The notes: generated by a model from the letters alone, not told the origin. A stretch of 64,000 nt of DNA from Cyclobacteriaceae bacterium (GCA_020832305.1 JAFIEV010000067.1:275658-339657), one strand, 5' to 3'; counted from the stretch's first letter, positions 37,826-47,030 are shown. Numbers and translations are program-made.

Positions 37826-37880
37826 TGTCACATTTTGACAGAAAAAAGCTGACATAATGAGATTGGCACAAGAAATGATT
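37826..37880 (+). promoter_or_regulatory. Inverted repeat and sigma-54-like sequence upstream of groES
   Basis: TGTCA-N5-TGACA (37826-37840) is followed by a further ctgacataatga and then TTGGCAC at 37863-37869, which resembles a sigma-54 -24 element. The -12 part is poor: ATGAT where TTGCA is expected, with GA instead of GC at the critical spacing. It lies 45-98 bp before groES. This may be a chaperone control region. Confidence 0.35.
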
Positions 37881-37923
37881 AAAGGCAACCGTAACCTTTA
37901 AACTTATTAAATATAATAATTAT

Positions 37924-38202
37924 ATGTCACAAGTGAATATTAAACCTTTAGCAGACAGGGTTCTGGTTGAACCTTCTGCAGCCGAAGAGAAAACTGCATC
38001 AGGCATCATCATTCCTGACACTGCCAAAGAAAAGCCGCAGAGAGGATCTGTAGTCGCCGTAGGTACCGGAAAAAAAGATGAGCCGCTCACCGTAAAAGTT
38101 GGCGATGTTGTACTCTATGGAAAATATGCAGGTACTGAAATTACTGTAGATGGTAAAGAATACCTCATCATGAGAGAATCAGACATTTTTGCAGTTATCT
38201 AA
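37924..38202 (+). CDS. groES: GroES co-chaperonin
   Basis: The 92-residue, 10-kDa lid of the GroEL chamber. Typical opening [12 protein letters not shown], mobile loop [21 protein letters not shown] and end [13 protein letters not shown]. It lies 23 bp ahead of groEL, forming the usual operon. Confidence 0.98.
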   Translation: MSQVNIKPLADRVLVEPSAAEEKTASGIIIPDTAKEKPQRGSVVAVGTGKKDEPLTVKVGDVVLYGKYAGTEITVDGKEYLIMRESDIFAVI

Positions 38203-38225
38203 TCAACTAAAAAAAAATCAAAATT

Positions 38226-39860
38226 ATGGCTAAAGAACTAAATTTTAATACTGAAGCTAGAGAGAGGCTGAAAAGAGGTGTTTCAGCGATATCCGATGCT
38301 GTGAAAGTTACGCTTGGACCTAAAGGACGTAACGTTATTCTTGAGAAAAAATTCGGCGCACCTGTCGTTACCAAAGATGGTGTAACCGTAGCTAAAGAAG
38401 TTGAATTACAAGACCCTGTAGAAAATATGGGTGCGCAGCTTGTTAAAGAAGTTGCTTCTAAAACTGCCGATGATGCAGGTGATGGTACCACTACTGCCAC
38501 TGTACTTACTCAGGCCATTTTTAATGCAGGTATCAAAAACGTAGCCGCAGGCGCCAACCCTATGGACCTCAAAAGAGGAATTGACAAAGCGGTTAAAAGC
38601 GTTGTTGAAAACTTAAGGGAGCAGTCAAGAGAAATCACCGGTTCTAACGAAATTGCTCAGGTAGCAACCATTTCTGCCAACAACGACCATGAAATCGGTA
38701 AAATGATCGCCGATGCCATGGAAAAAGTAGGAAAAGACGGCGTAATCACGGTTGAAGAAGCCAAAGGCACCGATACTGAAGTGAAACTGGTAGAAGGTAT
38801 GGAATTTGACAGAGGATACCTCTCTCCTTACTTCGTTACCAACACTGAAAAGATGGAAGCCGAAATGGAGAGTCCTTATATCCTTATCTACGATAAGAAG
38901 ATTTCTTCTATGAAAGAATTGCTTCCTGTATTGGAGCAGGTAGCTCAAACCGGCAAACCACTTTTGATCATCTCTGAAGATGTTGATGGTGAAGCCCTCG
39001 CTACCCTGGTAGTAAATAAAATCAGAGGATCACTGAAAGTAGCTGCTGTAAAAGCGCCTGGCTTCGGTGACAGAAGAAAAGCAATGCTCGAAGATATCGC
39101 TGTACTTACCGGCGGAACTGTAATCTCTGAAGAAAGAGGCTACAAACTCGAAAATGCTTCTATTGAATACCTTGGCAATGCCGAGAAAATCAATATTACC
39201 AAAGACAATACTATAATAGTAAATGGTGCTGGCAATAAAGAGGACATTCAGGCCCGCATCAAGCAAATCAAATCTCAAATCGAGGTTACTACCAGCGATT
39301 ACGACAGAGAAAAACTCCAGGAACGTCTTGCCAAATTATCAGGTGGTGTAGCCATCCTTTATATTGGTGCTGCTACTGAAGTTGAAATGAAAGAGAAAAA
39401 AGACCGCGTAGATGATGCCCTTCATGCTACCCGTGCTGCTGTACAGGAAGGTATCGTACCTGGTGGTGGTATCGCGCTTATCCGTGCCATACCAACGTTG
39501 GATAAGGTTGAATTCCACAATGAAGACGAAAAAACCGGTGTAAACATCATACGTCAGGCACTGGAATCTCCATTGAGAACCATCGTATTCAATGCAGGTC
39601 TTGAAAGCTCTGTAATTGTTCAGAAAGTGAAAGAAGGCAAAGATGATTATGGTTACAATGCCCGTGAAGACAGGTTTGAAAACATGATTGCGGCTGGTAT
39701 CATCGACCCAACCAAGGTAACCCGTCTTGCACTTGAAAACGCAGCTTCTATTGCGGCACTGTTACTCACCACTGAGTGTGTTGTTTCAGAAATTAAGAGC
39801 GATGAACCTGCTGCCGGCGCACCTCACATGGGCGGTGGTGGAATGGGCGGCATGATGTAA
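38226..39860 (+). CDS. groEL: GroEL chaperonin
   Basis: A 544-residue 60-kDa chaperonin that folds proteins in an ATP-driven double ring. Motifs include [10 protein letters not shown] and the ATP-site [17 protein letters not shown]...[13 protein letters not shown]. Also present are the apical segment [13 protein letters not shown] and the glycine/methionine tail GGGGMGGMM. It is second gene of the groESL operon, with a terminator about 47 bp after the stop. Confidence 0.98.
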   Translation: MAKELNFNTEARERLKRGVSAISDAVKVTLGPKGRNVILEKKFGAPVVTKDGVTVAKEVELQDPVENMGAQLVKEVASKTADDAGDGTTTATVLTQAIFNAGIKNVAAGANPMDLKRGIDKAVKSVVENLREQSREITGSNEIAQVATISANNDHEIGKMIADAMEKVGKDGVITVEEAKGTDTEVKLVEGMEFDRGYLSPYFVTNTEKMEAEMESPYILIYDKKISSMKELLPVLEQVAQTGKPLLIISEDVDGEALATLVVNKIRGSLKVAAVKAPGFGDRRKAMLEDIAVLTGGTVISEERGYKLENASIEYLGNAEKINITKDNTIIVNGAGNKEDIQARIKQIKSQIEVTTSDYDREKLQERLAKLSGGVAILYIGAATEVEMKEKKDRVDDALHATRAAVQEGIVPGGGIALIRAIPTLDKVEFHNEDEKTGVNIIRQALESPLRTIVFNAGLESSVIVQKVKEGKDDYGYNAREDRFENMIAAGIIDPTKVTRLALENAASIAALLLTTECVVSEIKSDEPAAGAPHMGGGGMGGMM

Positions 39861-39906
39861 TCAAGCCGGTCGTTGCCAGACCAATCGTTTGAAGTAAAAT
39901 AATAGA

Positions 39907-39944
39907 AAAAGGCTGTTTCTCTTTGAAGAAACAGCCTTTTATCA
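39907..39944 (+). terminator. Rho-independent terminator of groESL
   Basis: aaaaggctgtttct / agaaacagcctttt arms around a short loop, ending in a T-rich stretch. Confidence 0.85.
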
Positions 39945-40043
39945 TTTTATGAGTTTACAATTATCGCCGGATATGTTTTTACATCCCAGATGTCAGGCTC
40001 CTGAAAATCAAGTCAGTCACAAACGTAATATTGGTAAATATAG

Positions 40044-40946
40044 CTACAAATCGGCCATTTGGCGGCGCAGGGTTTCAACACCTAGGGCAGCTTCCTTTTC
40101 CAGATCGCTCCAATTGCATTCCAGCGCTATGCCTTCCTTAAACTTAATTTTCTGAAGCGCCCTGAAATATGGCCTGAAATCATCCCCGGCTATCCCTGGA
40201 GCCGTTCGCTTATCTTTTTCGGCAATATGGGTGTGCACAATCAGCTTTCTGTATTTGACAATTTCTGAGGGGGGCTCCCCTTCTACCATCATATGATAAA
40301 CATCGGCCAGCAACCTGAACCAGGGATGCTTTACCGCCTGTACGATTTCAGCACCTTCGGCCAGGTTATTGATAAAATTGGTCTCACGGCGGTTTAAAGG
40401 TTCCAGCGAAATGGTAATGCCATGTTTGCCAGCAATGGGCGCCATTTTAATGCCTAAATCTATAAACTGTCTTTTGGCAAGTTCAGCATCAAAGCCATCG
40501 GGAATGCGTCTGGATCCTCCACTGCCAAACACTATATTTTTGGCACCACAGATTTTGGCGCGGCTCAGGGCTGTATCTGCCCATTTTAATATGGCATCAT
40601 GATGAACATCGGGGCCTACAGATTTCATATTTCCGGGAATGAAACTCACAAATGACCTTGCTTTGATCGGCAGGGTCTTATGAATCTCCAAAATTTCATT
40701 AAAAACCGAATCGGGTTTGTCCGGCACCAGAAAACGACCCACATTATCTTCAAAAAAATCATAACCTGCTTTGGCAAACATTTCTGCGTTCTCGTAGGAT
40801 CCGCAGATACCAACAGGTATGGAATAGGCATTTTGTTTACTTGAAATGCCTGCCAGGCCTTTTTGGGCAGGTAGTACCAATGCGCCCGCAACCCCCAGGC
40901 CAGACATAATAAATTTTCTTCGCGATAAAAATTCAGATGGTATCAT
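40044..40946 (-). CDS. Tat-exported sugar phosphate isomerase/epimerase-like TIM-barrel protein
   Basis: A 300-residue protein with a twin-arginine signal (LSRRKFIMSG, Arg9-Arg10) and hydrophobic stretch, so exported folded, probably with a metal. The mature part is an AP-endonuclease-2-type xylose-isomerase-like barrel. Metal-site candidates include ISLEPLNRRETNF (Glu), LADVYHM (Asp/His), VHTHIAEKD (His) and the C-terminal ALECNW (Glu). Such exported proteins in Bacteroidota act on sugars or sugar derivatives. The substrate is unknown. Gene complete, monocistronic. Confidence 0.85.
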   Translation of the reverse strand: MIPSEFLSRRKFIMSGLGVAGALVLPAQKGLAGISSKQNAYSIPVGICGSYENAEMFAKAGYDFFEDNVGRFLVPDKPDSVFNEILEIHKTLPIKARSFVSFIPGNMKSVGPDVHHDAILKWADTALSRAKICGAKNIVFGSGGSRRIPDGFDAELAKRQFIDLGIKMAPIAGKHGITISLEPLNRRETNFINNLAEGAEIVQAVKHPWFRLLADVYHMMVEGEPPSEIVKYRKLIVHTHIAEKDKRTAPGIAGDDFRPYFRALQKIKFKEGIALECNWSDLEKEAALGVETLRRQMADL

Positions 40947-41416
40947 TATTAAAAATTATATATTAAAAATTGAATTGATTCTTCTGTTTCTCGCACAAAA
41001 CCAATTCATTATATGCAAGATACTGCCTACCCTATAGGTTTGAATGGTTAAATATAGTAAAATTTGAAATTTCGGAAAGCATAGGGTTTGTAACTATTGG
41101 CAATATAATCGAGGAGCTTATCGCCCTTTGCCCCGATAATTAGGATTCCGGCAAAGCCTCCATTTTACAACGAGGGCACAGAAAAATGATTCTTTCGGTA
41201 AATGAATGGCTGCGCCTGTCAGTCCTCGTTGATAAACAAGGACTATTGGCATATGTCCATAGATTTTTACTGATCACTCGGTCCTCTTGTAGTTTTGCTA
41301 TTCTCACTAACTATGGTTTTTTTGATGCCTGATATGATAGTACATCTAAAATTTTTGTAAATTCAAAGTTCCGAAACCTTCGTTTCGGAAACATACATTT
41401 CTTAACATTTTAAGCC
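40947..41416. other. Intergenic region with two palindromes
   Basis: No coding frame is supportable. It contains a hairpin AGTCCTcGTT-gata-AACaAGGACT at 41221-41244, related in style to the hairpin cluster at 43777, and the TTCCGAAAC palindrome at 41369. It is probably the edge of a decayed accessory region. Confidence 0.45.
41369..41390 (+). promoter_or_regulatory. Operator-like palindrome before the ATPase remnant
   Basis: ttccgaaac-cttc-gtttcggaa has perfect 9-bp arms and ends 26 bp before the ATG of the ATPase remnant, where an operator would sit. Confidence 0.35.
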
Positions 41417-41482
41417 ATGAAGTTTTACAACCGAGAAAAAGAGATAGAAAGTCTAAACATTCTTGTTATGAGGCGATCTTAA
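41417..41482 (+). pseudogene. 5' remnant of an archaeal-type AAA ATPase gene
   Basis: An ATG opens MKFYNREKEIESLN, which matches the invariant start of the Bacteroidota 'archaeal ATPase/DUF234' family (MKFYNREKEL..L). After about 14 family-like residues the frame continues ILVMRRS and stops. All catalytic P-loop sequence is missing. Its end meets the 3' end of the Fic pseudogene on the other strand (overlap of 4 bp), so the junction is a deletion or recombination scar. The family call rests on the short N-terminal signature only. Confidence 0.5.
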
Positions 41483-41943
41483 GATAAAAATATCAGTTTG
41501 TATTGCTTTTCTAATGAGTTAACTTCCGGTGAAGTCAGCGCTGCAAATTCTTCTTCCCTGGCTCATTTTGAGAGATTGCCATTACCCTGTTCCAGAAATC
41601 TCACCAATAATGCAACCATTTCATAAGGCATCTCTACATAATTATCTGAAAGTGACATGAATTCGTCATATTTCACCAAATAGCTTCGTTCTTCTGGTTT
41701 GGCCGAAATATGTTCCGGAAGCGGTGAAAAAGTATCCCGGTCTCTTACACCTATAAAACCACCTGCCGTACGGTAGCCCATTTTCTGGAACCGAGGGTTT
41801 TCAATAACAATTTGTTTCAAACGTTCTAATTCCTCATCACATGATTTTCTTTTTCCCGCTTGTCCGATAGCTAGCCCCCAACGAGCCGCTCGTTTACTTT
41901 TCGGACTTTCTCCTTGTATTACTAAACAAAACTTTTGAATCTT
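41479..41943 (-). pseudogene. Decayed Fic-family (AMPylation) gene lacking the catalytic core
   Basis: Read on the minus strand: SPKSKRAARWGLAIGQAG, IVIENPRFQKMGYRT and GGFIG..RDRDT..PLPEHISAKPEE, then a jump to YDEFMSL...MPYEMVALLVRFLEQ and GNGNLSK-stop-AREEEFAALTSPEV to a final TAA. These blocks match, in order, the N-terminal and C-terminal parts of large Fic proteins (GEHDRDTG.PIPEHISA...; LSKRAREKEFAALTDEEV). The middle ~130-150 residues with HPFxDGNGR are absent, a TGA replaces an Arg codon at 41563-41565, and no start codon remains (a stop lies at 41944). It is clearly a pseudogene. Confidence 0.75.
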
Positions 41944-41961
41944 TCAAGAGCAAAAATACAT

Positions 41962-42364
41962 ATGTCTTTTGTCAAAGAAACTATTGTTTTTTACTGGTAA
42001 AAGGTATTTTAAATTGCAGTTTATATTTGATCGCCGGTTAGCTATAAATCCATGATTCCTTAGGAAGTGCGATACCGTTAAAATTGGGAACAAGTCTGGA
42101 AAAGTGGGTGTTTCGGCACTGCTATGTGTTCATCGCTCTTTTATCAAAAATTTACCCCTCAAAAAATATATAAGTGAGATGGGTTTCAAGGACTATAACT
42201 GATAAGCAATTTATCTGCTTTGTAAGAATTATCATTTTAGGGGCCATCCGGCAAAAAGATATAACTTAATTCTTCTTCATCAACTTTCTTTTAAAGCATA
42301 AAAATAATGGGGAGCATGCAACGTAAGAAGTACTTTTTCCATCTATGGATAAAATCATACAAAA
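41962..42364. other. Intergenic region
   Basis: No gene, repeat or palindrome I can support. It is the presumed promoter region for the gene at 42365, but no clear TAnnTTTG box was seen. Confidence 0.3.
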
Positions 42365-43102
42365 ATGGAAAAAGAACTACATGCCAAATTAGCCAAAATC
42401 GAAAACAAATATAAATGGCTATTATTTACATTTGTTTTATTCACTTCTATTCTTCTATTATCTTTCATCCTACTGTTTGTTTATTCACAAACAACAGAAT
42501 TCGGAATCATCAGAGCAAAGGGAATCATAATTGAAGATGATTCGGGAAGAGACCGAATTCTAATTGGTGCACCCATTCCCGACTCAAAAAACCGCATAAG
42601 GACTGATACAGCCAAAGTGCGTGAGCACTGGTCAAAAAAATATGAAGATCAGGATCAATTCATGAGTTGGTATAGCGATTACCTGCATAGTACAGATGGA
42701 ATAGTGATAATGAACGAAAAAGGATTTGACAGGGTACTGATTGGTGACAAATTAGCAGATCCTAATTCGGGAAAAAGACTTTTTGAAGCAGCTGGAATGA
42801 CTTGGAATGACAAAGAAGGTTGGGAAATGGGTGGGGCAGGAGTAAACACCTCCGCGGATGGAAAAGCAAGAAGTATGATTGGACTAGATGATTCCGAAGG
42901 CGAAGCTGTTCATTTAGTAGCCTTGGAAGATGGTACAAAAGCCTTAATAATTGGTGGTGCCAATGGAAGGCTTATGATTGGCATGTCCGATAAAAATGGC
43001 CAATGGTTTCAAAACGAGCAAGAATTCATTGGGGTTAAGTTTTTTGACGATGAAGGAAAAGTTGTTTGGGAACAAAAAATGAATGTGGATCAAACTCCAT
43101 AA
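42365..43102 (+). CDS. Membrane-anchored protein with internal 'D..G..R..IG' beta repeats
   Basis: A 245-residue protein with a short cytoplasmic N-tail, one transmembrane helix at about 19-41 (LLFTFVLFTSILLLSFILLF) and an extracytoplasmic part. That part repeats a pattern of the type I-x-(D/N)-x-x-G-x-x-R-x-x-IG: EDDSGRDRILIG, MNEKGFDRVLIG, GKARSMIGLDD, DGTKALIIGG and NGRLMIGMSDKNG. Such short strands suggest a small beta-solenoid or meander. I do not recognise an enzyme motif. It is isolated in a decayed region, with complete ends. Confidence 0.7.
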   Translation: MEKELHAKLAKIENKYKWLLFTFVLFTSILLLSFILLFVYSQTTEFGIIRAKGIIIEDDSGRDRILIGAPIPDSKNRIRTDTAKVREHWSKKYEDQDQFMSWYSDYLHSTDGIVIMNEKGFDRVLIGDKLADPNSGKRLFEAAGMTWNDKEGWEMGGAGVNTSADGKARSMIGLDDSEGEAVHLVALEDGTKALIIGGANGRLMIGMSDKNGQWFQNEQEFIGVKFFDDEGKVVWEQKMNVDQTP

Positions 43103-44031
43103 AATTAAGTTGGAGTGGTACAGTAGGCATACTTAACCACTTCATTTTTTTAATTTTCCTAATAAGAAATACAAAGGAACTTTGTAAACTTTTTATCTAT
43201 TACAAACATTCACCATTCAAACAGAGCGAAGCCCATTCTTTACTGTCACTACACAGGAAGCCGCACCCTTATGATGGTGCCTGGCAACGATGGACGAAAA
43301 GGTTTCCGTGGCAAACCCCCCAATATCATGGAGGATAGTATGTTAAGACCAGCATCCCTTCAAATCACAGGGACAATTAAGTCCGTTAGCTTGGATTGGT
43401 TCGGGCTTTGAAGTTGAAAGACAAATACACCAGGAATCAGCTTTATAGATTTCAGTTCCTCGAAATGCTATGTTGGCCGTGAATAGCACTAACTGACGCA
43501 AGTCTGTGATTTGTGTCATTAATTATGAAAAGCAGGGTTTTACACCCAGGCTGCATCAGGAACTTTACAGGCACCAGGTTTTTATTCCATAATTCCCACG
43601 CCAGGCTAGATGTTTCAACAACAAACCGCACTGTGTATTCACCAAGTAATGTAGCTCAGAGCACCTAGCTCGCTGCAGTGTACAAGCTTGATTAGAGTTC
43701 CTGCTACTGGCTAACCTCGTTACAAACGCTGCTTATCCAGTCTAAAAGGGAAATGGTTACTTAGTACATTGAATTCCGTCCTCGTTGCAAACCGAGGACG
43801 ATTTTAAGCAGTGGAATGATTCTCTGAGGTCTTGTTCGGGATTTGCAATCCCGAACTCCAGATATCGTGGATTTATAATCCACCAACATTATAAAGAAAT
43901 ACACTCTACACGTGTGCTACAGCGTAGCCAAAACTTTCGCAGCCTTCATTGAGCAGCCTTTATCATCATAATTATAAAGGGTTTGAAAGTAGATGTGGTT
44001 TATTCACAATTCAGTATTTTGTATCGTCTCC
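43103..44031. other. 930-bp intergenic region with hairpin cluster
   Basis: No gene can be supported on either strand. The first ~670 bp look like degenerate, non-repetitive sequence. 43777-43883 carries three consecutive palindromes, described separately. Confidence 0.5.
43777..43883. repeat. Cluster of three palindromic elements
   Basis: CGTCCTCG..CGAGGACG at 43777-43800, GTTCGGGATT-tgc-AATCCCGAAC at 43834-43856 (perfect 10-bp arms) and GTGGATT-tat-AATCCAC at 43867-43883 (perfect 7-bp arms) follow at regular ~30-55-bp intervals. The first resembles the hairpin at 41221. Likely members of a dispersed palindromic repeat family. Confidence 0.65.
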
Positions 44032-44922
44032 CTACTTCAAATACCGGTAACCAATGGTAAAATCAATCCTTGAAAGGTTTTCGCGTTCACCATCATCAAG
44101 CGACATTTTTTGTTTGCTGCTGCCGCTTCCTATATTGACGGAATTAAGACTCCCGACATAGGCGGCTATACTAAATCCTAAGGCTGTATTTTTGCCTATC
44201 TCCACGTCATATCCTACCTCCATGGCCAGTCCAATCGTATTGCCCGTCATCAAAAAACTCCGGTTATTAGTGCTGACATTATTTCTATACCCCATATACC
44301 CCAGCGCAAAATTGGTGAGGAAGGTGTTTTTGGGATTGGCTAATACAAAACGATTGCTAAGGCTCGGCCCTATAAAATGCATGGCAATTTGCTCTGATAA
44401 ATAGCCGCTGCCCGCATCGGGGATTTGTACATTTCTTGTCTCAGAACCAGTCATAAAGGCGCTGTATCTAAATCCCAGTCCCATGGTTTCAGACCAGTAC
44501 CAGTGCGCATCGGTATCAACATGGAAGCCTATCCTTTGCTTTTTCAAATGGTCTCTGAAACTTGGATGATATTCTGATGGAATCGATGCAGTACGTATTC
44601 CTGGACCAATCTGGATACCAAACCTGAAACCATGATAGTTCTTTTCAATCGTATTCACCACTTGCTCCGGGATTTCAGAATGTTCGAAAAACCCCTGCTG
44701 ATAAGTCGAAATCTGATCAGTTGCAAGCAGGGTATTTCGCACCTCATCTTTGTGCACAAAAGTAAAATGCACATAACCTTGCTTTACCCTGGTAATTTTG
44801 CAATTAATGCTGTCTCCTTGCTGGGTGACAATGAGATCTTGTGCTATGGTGATGTTTGAGTACATAAGCAGACCCACCAGGCACAACCATGTACTTTTTT
44901 CGGATGACGTAAAAGACCACAT
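44032..44922 (-). CDS. Outer-membrane beta-barrel-like protein
   Basis: A 296-residue exported protein (signal peptide ending near NITIAQ). A ~80-residue N-terminal part recalls small beta domains seen in Bacteroidota surface proteins (LIVTQQGDSINCKITRVKQG). The rest is a barrel-like region of alternating strands (FRFGIQIGPGIRTAS, YWSETMGLGFRYSAF, LGFSIAAYVGSLN) ending in a C-terminal aromatic strand (FTIGYRYLK). Function unknown. It follows the lipoprotein gene by 12 bp, so the pair is probably one operon of envelope proteins. Confidence 0.75.
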   Translation of the reverse strand: MWSFTSSEKSTWLCLVGLLMYSNITIAQDLIVTQQGDSINCKITRVKQGYVHFTFVHKDEVRNTLLATDQISTYQQGFFEHSEIPEQVVNTIEKNYHGFRFGIQIGPGIRTASIPSEYHPSFRDHLKKQRIGFHVDTDAHWYWSETMGLGFRYSAFMTGSETRNVQIPDAGSGYLSEQIAMHFIGPSLSNRFVLANPKNTFLTNFALGYMGYRNNVSTNNRSFLMTGNTIGLAMEVGYDVEIGKNTALGFSIAAYVGSLNSVNIGSGSSKQKMSLDDGERENLSRIDFTIGYRYLK

Positions 44923-44934
44923 AAGTATAAATAA

Positions 44935-45669
44935 TTAAAGAGCCTGGGTATTTTTAGCGTTAAAAGATTCAAATTCCTTTCGGCCAACACCAACAGGAAC
45001 CAGTTCGAGTTTAGGGTGGCCCACAAATGCCCCCATGGTTACGCTACAACGCAAAAAATATTCTTTACCCATTTCTATATCTACGGGCACTTCCTTTTTG
45101 GCTTCTGTCTTAGCCCACAAAGTATTCATCCCATCTTTATAGATTTTTATGCTTGCTTTAAAGTTATTTTTTACCCTGCAAATCACAGAATCACCCAGGT
45201 ACAGGTCATAACCAATCGCTGATCCTGCACCACTATAGCGATATACATGTAAAAGAGCATAGTCAGCGCCTTCTATTAAACTTTCTTCAAGCTCCGCTTG
45301 TCTCTGTGCCAGCACCCCGGCATCTTGAACCCGGTATATATTACCAGCAATTCTATGACAACTGCTGCCCATATTAGGCAATTTGTGCTCGGTAATCTGC
45401 AATACATTTCCTCCGGCTTTTCGAGTAGCCTCAACCGCCTTTTCAAGCACGACTTCATAACCACAGTTTAGTGTAAGGCCGGAATCCGATATTTTAACCT
45501 TTCCTATGAACTCAGCATCAACAGGCACATGATCATCTGCTGATAGAACCACCACTTCCTCATCATACTGTAAAGGAGCTTGTGTAGAACTGATTTGAGT
45601 ACTGATTTTGGGTGCGCAGGCATTTAAAATAAATAAACACAACAGGCTGTAAAAAAATAGGGATCTCAT
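44935..45669 (-). CDS. Lipoprotein of unknown function
   Basis: A 244-residue exported lipoprotein (LNAC, Cys18). Residues ~35-115 (VVVLSADDHVPVDAEFIGKV...AVEATRKAGGNVLQITEH) resemble the small alpha/beta fold of RcsF/heavy-metal-binding-like domains. The C-terminal ~110 residues look like a DUF2846-type beta domain (YALLHVYRYSG, GYDLYLGDSVICRVKNN, EYFLRCSV). These resemblances are by eye only. It is upstream of, and probably co-transcribed with, the barrel protein gene. Confidence 0.7.
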   Translation of the reverse strand: MRSLFFYSLLCLFILNACAPKISTQISSTQAPLQYDEEVVVLSADDHVPVDAEFIGKVKISDSGLTLNCGYEVVLEKAVEATRKAGGNVLQITEHKLPNMGSSCHRIAGNIYRVQDAGVLAQRQAELEESLIEGADYALLHVYRYSGAGSAIGYDLYLGDSVICRVKNNFKASIKIYKDGMNTLWAKTEAKKEVPVDIEMGKEYFLRCSVTMGAFVGHPKLELVPVGVGRKEFESFNAKNTQAL

Positions 45670-45979
45670 GTTAAAAAATTTTAATGAACTTGATATTATT
45701 TCTTAATATTACTAAGCCAACATCACAAAATCAATAAAATATATCAATAATTTATTATAGCATGTATTTTATACACGTTAAGGGCCATTATTCAATCCTG
45801 AGCCATGTTTTTGAATTTTTTTGAAGTTTTACTTCCTTTTACTACTAAGTATATTATTCAATCTGTTGAAAAACAAGTAAAATGACAATCACAATAATTC
45901 CGGAAATTAAGAATAGATTGTAATTCTTTTTACTTGACCATTGGGAAAAGTCGATAACATTTCTGACAAACATAAATTC

Positions 45980-46213
45980 ACTTATTTCAGACCTGTTCAG
46001 GTTTAATATACCCCCAGGGATCTCCCAATTGTAAAGAAAGTAACTATATTTCCTCTGCATCCCTTCCAATATATCGAAGACCAGGTACTTATCACAAACC
46101 GCTTCTGTCGAAAATAATCTCATAAACCCCACCTCTGTACAGACCGACAAAAACATGTTCGGCTGTGGATGTAGAAACGATCTCCATATCGTAGATACCC
46201 CCGAAACTTTCGG
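45980..46213 (-). repeat. Duplicated 3' fragment of the sialidase-like gene
   Basis: 234 bp nearly identical to 47181-47415 (a few substitutions, one 1-bp indel). In the sense of the intact gene it encodes its last ~38 residues (SFGGIYDMEIVST...GVYEIIFDRSGL-stop) plus ~115 bp of downstream sequence. The reading frame is preserved up to the stop but has no upstream gene, so it is a non-functional fragment. Confidence 0.9.
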
Positions 46214-46850
46214 AACTCTACATTCAATGTCCTGTATGCCTTAACACTATGAGTGTTCCAACCTTATGGGATTTTCAATGCCATGATATCAGTATAGAAA
46301 CTTATGTTTGAATTCTGTCCATTACATGCGTATGTATCTGGTATAGTTTCTTCGCGATGATGGTTGGGGGTTGGCTGTGGGTCTATTAAGATAAATGATC
46401 GAATGAATAAAAAGATTATTGTCATATTGAAATGTGAAACATGGTGAGATCGAACCAGCATGGATTTATGAAAAAGCGGCTTTATTGGCGTTTAAATACA
46501 TTTTTTAGGACATCCCCCTGAATCCCCCTTCAAAGGGGGACTACATTCTGGTAATTATTACCACAACAACATTAATCAATGGAAATTGTATTGTTTTATA
46601 AACTTTTTTGGTTTACAGTCAAGCCAACGTACGCGCTGCACATATGCTACCATCCCTTCCATGTTATTGGTGTTTTAAACGAAAAATCCTCAAAATCGCC
46701 CTTGTGACCAACGTCAACATATAGAATTGCTAATCATATATTTCTAAGCCAATTTATAGCAGGATGCTGTGAAAGCTTGTATTTAGCAGGATGAAATCCC
46801 CCATTCAGGGGGGTTAGGGGGGTGTTGCCTTGCAGAACTGACCGTTAAAA
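46214..46850. other. Spacer between the duplicated segments, first part
   Basis: No gene is supported. It holds two members of the C-run/G-run repeat family: 46505-46545 (tcccccttcaaaggggga) and 46796-46828 (tcccccattcagggggg...gtgttgcc). The remainder is AT-rich. Confidence 0.5.
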
Positions 46851-47030
46851 AATGAAGGCGAAGGGTTGGGAAGGAAGCAAACAATGTTTGAGTGCAGCGA
46901 GTCTTGTTTGCGGCGGGTGGGGCCTTCATTTTAGGTCAGGGCGAATATTTATCCCGTGAGTATCACGCAACGGGAAGCGGCGGGGTTTTTTGGTTACTTT
47001 TTTGACCTGAAGCAAAAAAGTAACAGAAAG
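46849..47030. repeat. Multi-hairpin structured element, ~180 bp
   Basis: Four ordered inverted repeats. AAAATGAAGGC (46849-46859) pairs with GCCTTCATTTT (46922-46932) and encloses GCAAACA (46877-46883) / TGTTTGC (46905-46911). Then come CCCGT (46953-46957) / ACGGG (46970-46974) and GTTACTTTTTTG (46993-47004) / CAAAAAAGTAAC (47013-47024), a perfect 12-bp stem. Similar text is familiar as a recurrent intergenic element of Bacteroidota, but I know no function. Confidence 0.65.

Noticed and set aside
45854..46156. Small minus-strand frame with a C-terminal hydrophobic helix (LFLISGIIVIVILLVF).
   Set aside because: Most of it lies in the duplicated 234-bp segment, in a different frame from the sialidase-like gene. 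The other copy of the segment loses the frame by a 1-bp indel. Only the last ~35 residues are unique, so a real gene is not supported.
46440..46470. tRNA T-arm-like text (ggttcgatctcacc on the minus strand).
   Set aside because: The flanks do not pair as a T-stem, and no acceptor, D or anticodon arms can be built.
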